From CAZTXD01 sp964617995 (lineage in GTDB: Bacteria; Actinomycetota; Acidimicrobiia; Spongiisociales; ZC4RG35), in assembly GCA_964617995.1 (NCBI GenBank), contig CAZTXD010000148.1, positions 1 to 8,687 of the forward strand: 8,687 nucleotides of DNA. The letters are read 5' to 3'. This document shows, piece after piece, positions 1-6,011 of this stretch (positions within the stretch are counted from its first letter, which is position 1; every line of letters starts with the position of its first letter). The position numbers and the translations under genes were made by a program. The notes beneath the pieces were generated by a model. That model saw nothing but the letters and a program-made list of their open reading frames with translations. It did not search any database and was not told where the DNA came from.

Positions 1-85
1 TATCGTCGCCGGTGGCCTTGCCGGCGACCAGCGCTCCCAGCGCCCAGACCATGTCACCTTCATCTGGCTTGCGGAAAAAGCCCAT
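1..85 (-). CDS. Unknown protein, N-terminal 28 codons (runs off left edge)
   Basis: On the minus strand an ATG at 85-83 is preceded by a near-perfect SD (GGAGGT, complement of about 90-95) at a spacing of about 4-5 nt. The reading frame stays open to the window edge. It begins MGFFRKPDEGDMVWALGALV and continues AGKATGDD. The start is well supported by the SD and by coding-like codon use. The short basic/aromatic start followed by a small-residue helix does not identify a family, and most of the gene lies outside the window. No function is proposed. Confidence 0.6.
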   Translation of the reverse strand, partial: MGFFRKPDEGDMVWALGALVAGKATGDD

Positions 86-276
86 TGGTACCTCCGTAGA
101 TCGACTACTCACGAAGATACGCCGTGGTACGCCGGCTGGTATCCGTGACGATTACGGAAACTCTTACGCGGTAGGAGATTCCACTTTCCGACCTCACCGA
201 ACCGGCAGTCGACCCCTGCGCTGACCTCGCGACTGTCGCAGCGCAGGTGTTGAAGGGCCCGCACAGACGAGCAGGG

Positions 277-802
277 TCAGGCCGGCTGCAGGGCTGGCGT
301 GAAGAACTCGGTGAGTGCCTCGGCGAGCGCCTCGGGATGGGTGAGGGGGGCGGCGCGCCCGGCGCCTGGGATCTCGCCGAGCACAGCCGGATCATCAGGC
401 ATGGGACCTTGGTACTCCATCATTTGTTGGAAGAAGTCGAGCAGGGTTCGGGACGTAGCGTCCTGTGGCCTCGAAGTAGGCGACGTCCTCGGCAATGACG
501 ATGTCTTCGCCGTTGAAGGGGTAACCAGCGAAGGCGCGAGCCGCAGCCGTCAGGTTGCCTTCGTTGGCCAGCTCGCCCATTTCGGGCGACGGCATCGCCG
601 AGAGCCGCTTGCTCCTGCTCGTCAGGCTGTTCGCCGCAGACTCAATGGGCGCCACCGCGTCCAGCAACTCGGACTGCGCCGCCACGGCGAGGGCCCAGTT
701 GGCGCCACCAGACCACCCCACTAATAGTCCGGTCGGTCCCCCGATGCTGTCGACATAGGCGACGAAGTCGTCGGCCACCCACGGGTGTGTCTGGTGCGGT
801 CA
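277..802 (-). pseudogene. Alpha/beta hydrolase remnant (5' truncated, frameshifted, active site lost)
   Basis: Two minus-strand reading frames join to give most of an alpha/beta-fold hydrolase. The first (about 778 down to 449) carries the nucleophile elbow GWSGGA (Gly-X-Ser-X-Gly) and then the cap region ending in YFEATGRYVP. The frame must then shift for the C-terminal part (TLLDFFQQMMEYQGP through GAGRAAPLTHPEALAEALTEFF to the stop at 279-277). Family members are usually about 260-290 residues, with about 80-90 residues before the elbow; here only about 20 remain. An in-frame TGA at 802-800 blocks extension. The shift fits one extra A (T at 447 or 448 on the plus strand). The stretch that normally carries the catalytic acid is missing between PDDPAVLG and EIPGAG, and the expected GAGH histidine reads Arg (CGC). 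A strong SD (AAGGGAGGT, 810-802) has no start codon at proper distance. It sits downstream of the TetR gene on the same strand, so it was probably once its operon partner. It is almost certainly non-functional. Confidence 0.85.
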
Positions 803-897
803 CCTCCCTTGCTTGTTGGCCGATGAGTCGCAGCGATCCTGGGAGAGGTAGCAGTGGTAGGTGGTCTGGCTGTCGTCGTACCGCTGCCTCGTCGGGG
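803..897 (-). other. TetR-hydrolase gap with coding-like remnant
   Basis: Reading the minus strand in the same frame as the hydrolase elbow, the gap is open and gives YDDSQTTYHCYLSQDRCDSS followed by ANKQGR, then TGA at 802-800. Most of the first 18 codons end in G or C, unlike the other two frames, which suggests former coding sequence. No ATG, GTG or TTG begins it. It could be leftover from the deleted 5' part of the hydrolase, the tail of a lost gene, or chance in GC-rich DNA. The SD-like AAGGGAGGT lies at its end. Confidence 0.3.
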
Positions 898-1458
898 CTA
901 GGCGTCTGTGTATATGCTGGTTAGTAGGCGTGTCGCCGCACTCTGAAACCGGGGGAGGTCTGCGTAGGGTCGAGCTATGAGCATCGCCCCTTCGAGACTG
1001 CTCAGGATCATCTGCGCCGCTTCTCTCGCCGATCCGGTGAATCGCAGCGTTGCATCGGCTCTACCCTGCTCAAGGACACCTTCGAGCCAGGTTTCGTTGT
1101 CATCGAAGTAACCAACGACCGCATCCTGCATCCGCTTGGGCAGTGTTGGGTATTCTGAGGCCAGCATTCCGCAGAGACACATCCGCTCATTACGAAGCAC
1201 ATCCGCATACAGGGCGGCGTAGGCGTCCAGTTTCGCTCGGGCATCGACCTCCCGCTCATCGACTGAGGCGAGAGCCTGGAAAAAACGCTCCGCATAGCGT
1301 GCGATCAGAGCCTCGCCGAGTTCCGCCTTGCCGGCGAAGTGGTAGTGAAGGGCGGCCTTTGTGACGTTCAGCTCCCTCGCAATGTCCGCGTAGCTGAAGC
1401 CGTTGAACCCACGCGTCTGGACCAGTCCCTTCATTTTCCCGACGCGAACCGGCCGCAC
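898..1458 (-). CDS. TetR/AcrR-family transcriptional regulator
   Basis: A 186-residue one-component regulator. The N-terminal HTH is clear at about residues 17-42: GFNGFSYADIARELNVTKAA then LHYHFAGKAELGEALIARY, the classic TetR core in which the Y-H-F recognition helix contacts DNA. The remaining all-helical part (about 50-186) would form the ligand-binding and dimer domain, and contains MCLCGMLASEYPTLP, typical of a TetR C-terminal subgroup. The GTG start at 1458 is chosen because AGAGGAG lies about 10 nt upstream; the frame stays open much further, but only as antisense of the lipoprotein gene. Helix 1 (RVGKMKGLVQTRG) is shorter and more Gly/Lys-rich than usual. Its likely target is its own operon with the downstream hydrolase remnant, and perhaps the divergent lipoprotein; the ligand is unknown. 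If the hydrolase was its regulated gene, the regulator is now orphaned. Confidence 0.9.
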   Translation of the reverse strand: MRPVRVGKMKGLVQTRGFNGFSYADIARELNVTKAALHYHFAGKAELGEALIARYAERFFQALASVDEREVDARAKLDAYAALYADVLRNERMCLCGMLASEYPTLPKRMQDAVVGYFDDNETWLEGVLEQGRADATLRFTGSAREAAQMILSSLEGAMLIARPYADLPRFQSAATRLLTSIYTDA

Positions 1459-1491
1459 GAGGTAGGTTCTCCTCTGAGAAAGGCTGCGGGT
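1459..1491. promoter_or_regulatory. 33-bp divergent gap with short inverted repeat (possible operator)
   Basis: Only 33 bp separate the GTG of the TetR gene from the ATG of the lipoprotein gene. The gap holds both SDs (AGGAG on minus; AAAGG at 1479-1483 on plus) and an inverted repeat TTCTC-N4-GAGAA at 1467-1480. TetR proteins bind palindromes, so this is a candidate operator, but 5-bp arms are short. Each promoter must lie at least partly inside the opposite gene. Confidence 0.3.
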
Positions 1492-2550
1492 ATGGGAGAA
1501 AGAAGACTGGGGGCGACCGGGCTGTTTTGTGTTGCCCTGCTCGCGACAGCCTGCGGAGGGTCCGCCGACGAAGCGGTCGAAACAACCACCACCACCACCA
1601 CCGAGGCGCCGGCCACCACGCCGCCCACGACGGTGGCCACCACCACTTCGACAACCGAACCCGAGCCCGTCCTGGTGATCGACGAGCTGGAGGACTTCGA
1701 ATCCCGCAGTGTGGTGTACTCCAACATCGTCTACCAGGTCACCGGTGTCCGGGTTTCCAACCAGGAACTCCGCTCTTATCCCCGAGGTGGAGAGCCCGTG
1801 ATCGACGAGGGCAACTTCCACGCCTTCCTCGACATCACCGCGGTCAACGAGATGTCGACCACGATGTCGCAGTCGCTCGGCGCCGCCCATTACCGGCTCA
1901 GGTTGGACGGTGTCGACATCGGGGCCGCCGAGCAGATGGGGTTTCTGTCCGACGTGGCAGGGCTGATCCGGGCCAGCACCGGGGTGGACTCGTTCCTGGC
2001 CTTCCCAGTCGAGGAAGGCACCGACCTGACGTCGGCCGAGCTCCTCATCGGAGTTCCCCCGGAGCGAATCGCGGTGCTGCCGCTGACGGGGGCGGTTCCC
2101 GAGCCCGCCTATCCGGTGATGCTCCAGGTGGAGGGCTCGGCGGAGGGGCAAGGCCCAACCAACCCCGGCACCGTGGTGTTCACCGTCATGGGCGCCGTCC
2201 TCTACGAGGATCAGCCTCACGAGCGCGCCACCTCGCCTACCGGGCACCGAGCCAACGAGGACGAGCTGTTCCTGGTCGTCCACGTGCTAGCGGAGAAGGC
2301 GAGTGGAGGACCCGACTTGATGGGTCGCGACGGTTTCCGCCTCATCGTCGATGGGGTTCCCCGCGCTCCCTGGGACGCCGCCTCCGACCCCCGGGGCAGC
2401 CAGGGCTCGCCCACTCTGAGCGCCGGCTCGGCGGTCGACGTGTGGGTGGCGTTCCTGATTTCGGTCGAGGCGGAGGAGTTCGTGCTCCAGGTGGGGAACT
2501 TCGAGCAGGACCCCGGGCTGATCCCCCTCGACCTTCCCCCCTTCCCCTGA
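1492..2550 (+). CDS. Putative secreted lipoprotein with two related beta-rich domains
   Basis: A 352-residue protein with basic N-terminus (MGERR), a hydrophobic segment and a lipobox-like LLATAC with Cys21, so it is probably exported, lipidated and anchored to the outer face of the membrane. Residues 31-57 form a Thr/Pro-rich linker (a run of seven Thr), as in many actinobacterial lipoproteins. Two similar globular units follow, about 75-190 and 226-338. Matching elements are FHAFLDITAVNE with LFLVVHVLAEKA, YRLRLDGVD with FRLIVDGVP, and VDSFLAFPVEEGTDL with VDVWVAFLISVEAEE. The pattern resembles immunoglobulin-like DUF4352-type lipoprotein domains, but assignment by eye is uncertain. The ATG at 1492 is preceded by AAAGG at 8 nt and places the signal peptide correctly; an upstream in-frame ATG would spoil it. 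The function is unknown; binding or cell-surface structure is more likely than enzymatic activity. Confidence 0.85.
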   Translation: MGERRLGATGLFCVALLATACGGSADEAVETTTTTTTEAPATTPPTTVATTTSTTEPEPVLVIDELEDFESRSVVYSNIVYQVTGVRVSNQELRSYPRGGEPVIDEGNFHAFLDITAVNEMSTTMSQSLGAAHYRLRLDGVDIGAAEQMGFLSDVAGLIRASTGVDSFLAFPVEEGTDLTSAELLIGVPPERIAVLPLTGAVPEPAYPVMLQVEGSAEGQGPTNPGTVVFTVMGAVLYEDQPHERATSPTGHRANEDELFLVVHVLAEKASGGPDLMGRDGFRLIVDGVPRAPWDAASDPRGSQGSPTLSAGSAVDVWVAFLISVEAEEFVLQVGNFEQDPGLIPLDLPPFP

Positions 2551-2590
2551 CAGCTCTCAAGCCCCGGCTTCCCCACGAGCGTTCGATACT

Positions 2591-2636
2591 GGTTGCCTTG
2601 CCTGACGGTCTATGTACCTTACAGAATAAGGCAACC
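2591..2636. repeat. 9-bp perfect inverted repeat between convergent ORFs
   Basis: GGTTGCCTT at 2591-2599 is the exact reverse complement of AAGGCAACC at 2628-2636, with 28 bp between. It lies between the stop of the lipoprotein gene (2550) and the stop of the minus-strand fragment (2646-2644), a fitting place for a bidirectional terminator. There is no T tract on either side and the loop is long, so a protein-binding site or a small mobile-element end is also possible. Confidence 0.5.
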
Positions 2637-2643
2637 ATTCGGC

Positions 2644-2790
2644 TCAAGGAGGCCACTCGGCGCGCCACCGGTTGAGGGCGATGTCGTCGATCAGCCACTC
2701 CATCTCCGAGATCTCCCGACCCTTCGCCCCGATGAGTCCAATCCATTTGACGAACACATGTTCGATAGCGTAGGGGTCCTCTCCGACCGC
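2644..2790 (-). pseudogene. Orphan C-terminal coding fragment, unknown family
   Basis: The minus strand reads 48 residues, AVGEDPYAIEHVFVKWIGLI then GAKGREISEMEWLIDDIALN and RWRAEWPP, between a TGA at 2793-2791 and a TGA at 2646-2644. The composition is that of a folded amphipathic protein (regular aromatic and aliphatic spacing, balanced charge), and codons look native. The only possible start inside is a GTG (HVF region) with no SD. Nothing coding-like continues upstream in any minus frame. I read it as the 3' end of a decayed gene. I do not recognise the family. Confidence 0.4.
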
Positions 2791-2974
2791 TCAGGAGACC
2801 CACGATTGAGCGACACCGACACCGACACCCGGATCCACCATCTCCGAGAGGAGCTGGCCGTCTACCAGCTTCGCTACACAAAAGGACAGTCCTACCCCCT
2901 CGAGAAGTCAACATCACGCTTAGCAGGGAAGTGCACCTGGACGAGCCGCTGTAGACATCTCTTTAGACCACAGT

Positions 2975-3240
2975 CGTGTCTGGCCCCATCGCCAGGGCAG
3001 CGTCACTTACATGTTTCCATATCACTGGGGGCAGTGAGATGGCTGTCTAGACGGCCGGCGTGCCGATTCGATCGCTGTCCAGCGTGGACCGGTCGGTTGT
3101 CGGTGTTAGCTGAACGCCTCCCGGCAGAATGTGACCTGATAGGGAGAACAAGTACCGGGCAGGTTGGGCTGTCGCTGGCTGTGAGCCCTCCAACGTCCGG
3201 TCGTAACACGTGTGGATGGCCGTCTTATCCGGCCGGGGGG
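2975..3240 (+). ncRNA. Hairpin-rich non-coding block (candidate structured RNA or IS110-type end)
   Basis: No convincing protein is encoded here on either strand, but several stems occur in series. They are CTGGC/GCCAG at 2980-2995; CCATaTCACTG/CAGTGAgATGG at 3017-3042 (ten pairs, one A-G mismatch, GGGG loop); GTTGG/CCAAC at 3163-3194 enclosing GGCT-GTG-AGCC (3177-3187); and GGCCG/CGGCC at 3218-3234. A 5' stem followed by larger loops within about 250 nt resembles the non-coding end of IS110-family elements, which encodes the bridge RNA upstream of the transposase. No transposase follows; the next gene is the LuxR regulator at 3313. An alternative is a long structured leader of that gene. Strand is assumed from the downstream gene. 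Confidence 0.35.
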
Positions 3241-3251
3241 CACTTACACTC
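3225..3251 (+). promoter_or_regulatory. Weak promoter-like pair upstream of the LuxR gene
   Basis: TTATCC (3225-3230) and TACACT (3246-3251) are separated by 15 bp, about 60 bp before the LuxR start. The -10-like hexamer is fair; the -35 and the spacing are poor. It is the best candidate I can see before this gene, but not a firm call. Confidence 0.2.
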
Positions 3252-3312
3252 GGGTGACTGAGGATGAATCTCCTGGTGGCCGTCACTGGCCTCTGTCCGT
3301 ATCGTTGAGCCG

Positions 3313-4950
3313 ATGACCGCGGCCGATCGACTCGACCGAGCCCGCGACTCGTTGGAAAGGCGGGCGTGGGGGGAGGCCTTCGCCCATCTGTCGGCTGCTC
3401 AACGGCAAGGCGGCCTGACCCTCGAGGATCTCGAGAACCTGGCGATAGCTGCCTACATGCTTGGAAAGGACGACGAGTGCACAGAGGCCTGGATGCGCGC
3501 CCATCAGGAGTGGTTGCGCCGGGGCGAGGGGACTCGCGCCGCGCGGTGTGCCTTCCAACAGGCGCTGGGCCTGTTCTTCAGGGGCGACTTGGCCCCCGCC
3601 ATGGGTTGGGTCGCCCGGGGCCGACGCGTCTTGGAGGAGGGCCATGAGTGTGTCGAACAGGCCTGGCTGCTCATGCTCACGGCGGCTCCGGTCATGTTCC
3701 GTGGTGACCCGGAGAGCGCGTATTCCAGCTTCGTCGAGGCGGGTCAGATCGCGGAGCGACTTGGTGACCCCGACGCAGCCATGTTTGCCCGTCTCAGTCG
3801 AGGACAGGCGCTGATCCTGCAGCAACGCACCGGCGAAGGCATGGCGCTGCTGGACGAGGTCATGGTTGCCGTCACCGCAGACGAGGTGTCGCCGATCCTC
3901 GCCGGAATCGCCTATTGCCAGGTGATCGACCTGTGTCAGAGGGTGTTCGACCTGCGTCGGGCGAGGGAGTGGACGGAGGCACTGTCCCGCTGGTGCGATT
4001 CTCAGCCCGGCCTCATCCCATTCCGAGGCAATTGCCTGGTCCATCGTTGTGAGATCTTCCAGTTGCAGGGGGCGTGGGACGACGCGCTCGACGCGGCCCA
4101 CCGTGCGTGCGAATCGCTGGCTGGGCCACCGGAATGGGACACGTTGGGATCGGCCTACTACCAGCTGGCCGAGATCCAGAGGCTGCGGGGAGAATTCGCC
4201 GAAGCGGAACGGTCCTACCGTCAAGCCAGCCTGGCGGGACGGCAACCCGAGCCTGGGATGTCACTGCTCAGCCTGGCTCAGGGCCGGACAGACATCGCCT
4301 TAGCAGCCATCCGCCGCCTGATGATAGAAAGACAAGACCCCATCCGTCGGTCGCAACTGCTGCCTGCCTACGTTGAGGTCATGCTCAAAGCGGGCGACGT
4401 CGCAGCGGCGCGGGCGGCAGTGGATGAGCTGACCCGAATCGCCGACCAGCTCGACGCGCCATACCTGTCTGCTCTCGCCGCTCACGCTTCGGGTGCTGTC
4501 CTTCTCGCCGAGGGCGACACTGGCGCGGCTCTGGTCGAGTTGCGCCGCGCCTACGACTCCTGGCGCAATCTCGACGCCCCCCACGAGGCTGCGCGTGTAC
4601 GAGTTCTGATCGGTGTTGCCTGCCGCGATCTCGGGGACGGGAGCGGCGCCGACCTGGAACTGGAAGCGGCTATGGAAGTCTTCGTGCAGTTGGGTGCGGC
4701 ACCCGATGTCAGAGATGTGACCGGGCTGTTGAGTATGCCAAGCTCTGAGGCCACCAAAGAGCTGAGTCCCCGGGAGATCGAGGTGCTTGACTTGGTGGCG
4801 GCCGGCAAGACCAATCGGGTGATCGCCACCGAGCTCTTTATCAGTGAGAAGACGGTCGCCCGTCACGTAAGCAATATCTTGACCAAATTGGGGTTGGCAT
4901 CCCGGTCGGAGGCAACCGCCTACGCCTACAAGCACGGGCTGGTCCGGTAG
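3313..4950 (+). CDS. LuxR-family regulator with TPR-like sensor region
   Basis: A 545-residue transcriptional regulator. The C-terminal 63 residues (483-545) are a complete LuxR/GerE HTH: ELSPREIEVLDLVAAGKTNR, then VIATELFISEKTVARHVSNI and LTKLGL, with the recognition helix at about TVARHVSNI. Residues about 1-470 are all-helical repeats of TPR/MalT-like type, for example RGEFAEAERSYRQASLAG and GDVAAARAAVDELTRIA. There is no Walker A motif, so the ATPase half of MalT/LAL regulators is absent. This architecture, beginning MTAADRLDRARDSLERRAWG, recurs in actinobacteria next to a methyltransferase like the one downstream. The ATG at 3313 matches the family N-terminus, although no good SD precedes it. 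It is cytoplasmic and DNA-binding; the signal is unknown, and the repeats may bind protein or a small ligand. The gene is intact and looks under selection. Confidence 0.92.
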   Translation: MTAADRLDRARDSLERRAWGEAFAHLSAAQRQGGLTLEDLENLAIAAYMLGKDDECTEAWMRAHQEWLRRGEGTRAARCAFQQALGLFFRGDLAPAMGWVARGRRVLEEGHECVEQAWLLMLTAAPVMFRGDPESAYSSFVEAGQIAERLGDPDAAMFARLSRGQALILQQRTGEGMALLDEVMVAVTADEVSPILAGIAYCQVIDLCQRVFDLRRAREWTEALSRWCDSQPGLIPFRGNCLVHRCEIFQLQGAWDDALDAAHRACESLAGPPEWDTLGSAYYQLAEIQRLRGEFAEAERSYRQASLAGRQPEPGMSLLSLAQGRTDIALAAIRRLMIERQDPIRRSQLLPAYVEVMLKAGDVAAARAAVDELTRIADQLDAPYLSALAAHASGAVLLAEGDTGAALVELRRAYDSWRNLDAPHEAARVRVLIGVACRDLGDGSGADLELEAAMEVFVQLGAAPDVRDVTGLLSMPSSEATKELSPREIEVLDLVAAGKTNRVIATELFISEKTVARHVSNILTKLGLASRSEATAYAYKHGLVR

Positions 4951-5089
4951 CGTCAATACACAGAAATACCCATGTCCTTCGGCTGCGATTGGTTGTTTCT
5001 CCCGAAGTCGGAGCACCCTCTCGACCTTATGTTCCTCGTCAAAGGTCTGCTTGCCACTGAAAGGCATGCAGCAAGGCGAGGAGGACGCG
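4951..5089 (+). promoter_or_regulatory. 139-bp leader between regulator and methyltransferase genes
   Basis: The gap contains CTTCGG (4977-4982) and its complement CCGAAG (5002-5007), 19 nt apart, with no T tract, and ends in the strong methyltransferase SD GAGGAGG. It is long enough for a separate promoter, but I see no convincing -35/-10 pair. The hairpin could be an attenuator-like element or chance. Confidence 0.25.
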
Positions 5090-5944
5090 ATGACGACGAG
5101 ACGAGACGATCACACCAGTGCACAGGAGCAAGCCGCTCCCAGGGAGGCCTGGGACGCCATCGCGGCGGGTTATGACCAATACGTCACTCCCCAGGAGGAG
5201 GTGCTGGCAAACGAAGCGCTCCGCCTCGTCGGTCTCAAGCCCGGCGAGCAGTTCCTCGACGTCGCCGCGGGAACCGGAGGTCTAAGCCTTCCAGCGGCGC
5301 GCCTGGGGGCACAGGTGCTCGCCACCGACTATTCCCCAGCCATGATCGAGCGATTCGAGGCGCGGGTGCGCCAAGAAGGTTTGCCGAATGCACAAGGACG
5401 GGTGATGGAGTGCCACGCCCTCGAACTGGCAAACAACACCTTCGATGTCACCGGATCCCAGTTCGGGGTCATGCTCGTCCCCGATCAGCCGAAAGCGCTG
5501 CGTGAGATGGTTCGAGTGACGAAACCCGGCGGCCGGGTGCTGCTGATCGCCTACGGCTCTCCAGCCGAACTCGAGTTCCTCCAGATCTTCGTCGGCGCAT
5601 TGCGAGCCGTCGTCCCGGATTTCGCCGATCTGCCCGACGACCCACCCCCACTCGAGTTCCAGGTGTCCGACCCGGAGGTCATGCGCCGACGTTTGAGCGA
5701 CGCCGGACTCAAAGATGTCAGGGTTGAGAAAACAGCCGAGAGGCCCTCCTTCCGCTCCGGGCAGGAAATGTGGGACTGGGTGCTCAATGGCAACCCCATC
5801 GCGGGCATGCTCGTCGCCGACCTCGACGATGAGCAGCGAGCCACGATACGACAAGTCCTCGACGGGATGCTTCGGGAGCGCTCAGGAGGGGAAGAGCCAG
5901 CCGTGCTGACAAACGCGGTCAACGTCGGCATCGGGACCAAGTGA
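5090..5944 (+). CDS. Class I SAM-dependent methyltransferase
   Basis: A 284-residue class I (Rossmann-fold) methyltransferase of the UbiE/Methyltransf_11 type. Motif I, FLDVAAGTGGLSL (about 55-67), binds S-adenosylmethionine. ATDYSP (78-83) supplies the acidic residue after strand 2, and the later motif VTKPGGRVLLIAYG (143-156) is also clear. The C-terminal half, with WDWVLNGNPIAGMLV and QVLDGMLRERSGG, is the substrate-cap region typical of this actinobacterial subgroup. The ATG at 5090 is chosen over an in-frame TTG at 5051 because GAGGAGG lies about 6 nt before it and the family begins near here. The substrate is unknown; quinone, sterol or small-molecule methylation cannot be separated by eye. 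It follows the LuxR-TPR gene in the same direction, and this pairing recurs in the phylum, so it is the likely regulatory target. Intact, no anomalies. Confidence 0.92.
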   Translation: MTTRRDDHTSAQEQAAPREAWDAIAAGYDQYVTPQEEVLANEALRLVGLKPGEQFLDVAAGTGGLSLPAARLGAQVLATDYSPAMIERFEARVRQEGLPNAQGRVMECHALELANNTFDVTGSQFGVMLVPDQPKALREMVRVTKPGGRVLLIAYGSPAELEFLQIFVGALRAVVPDFADLPDDPPPLEFQVSDPEVMRRRLSDAGLKDVRVEKTAERPSFRSGQEMWDWVLNGNPIAGMLVADLDDEQRATIRQVLDGMLRERSGGEEPAVLTNAVNVGIGTK

Positions 5945-6011
5945 GAAAGATATCGATACGCGAATTCCCGGCCAGTTAACCACCAACAGGTCCAGGCCAC
6001 GTGACGTCCTC

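Larger units (their letters stand above)
2806..3261 (+). pseudogene. Interrupted TTG-start ORF, 5' end only convincing
   Basis: AGGAGA at 2793-2798 stands 7 nt before a TTG at 2806. From there the frame gives (M)SDTDTDTRIHHLREELAVYQ then LRYTKGQ, a charged, helix-forming start with G/C third positions, typical of a short coiled-coil N-terminus. After about residue 25-40 the codon use and composition collapse into Arg/Ser/Cys-rich sequence until the stop at 3259-3261, where the DNA becomes hairpin-rich. The most economical reading is a genuine gene start whose body was replaced by non-coding or mobile DNA. The ACCGAC triplication at its start encodes the DTDTDT run. No family assigned; chance cannot be excluded. 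Confidence 0.35.

Noticed and set aside
299..724. Plus-strand 141-codon frame across the hydrolase remnant
   Set aside because: The opposite strand carries recognisable hydrolase motifs; this frame has none.
1585..1660. Tandem ACC triplets as a repeat array
   Set aside because: They encode the Thr-rich linker of the lipoprotein and need no other explanation; no CRISPR-like spacing.
1459..2283. Long minus-strand open frame extending the TetR gene upstream by 275 codons
   Set aside because: It is exactly antisense to the lipoprotein gene, its translation is Gly/Arg/His-rich without family features, and the TetR GTG at 1458 has its own SD.
2559..2570. AAGCC-CC-GGCTT as terminator of the lipoprotein gene
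   Set aside because: The two-base loop is too tight and no T tract follows.
1527..2675. Plus-strand open frame of 382 codons overlapping the lipoprotein
   Set aside because: The Arg/Gly/His-rich translation is an out-of-frame by-product of GC-rich coding DNA; the lipoprotein frame has the signal peptide and domain repeats.
3047..3286. Minus-strand 79-codon frame starting MTATRRF, considered as an IS110 transposase start
   Set aside because: The conserved early Asp-containing strand of DEDD transposases is not present, and the rest is not protein-like.
3283..4245. Minus-strand 320-codon open frame
   Set aside because: Antisense to the well-supported LuxR-TPR gene, with no domain signature of its own.
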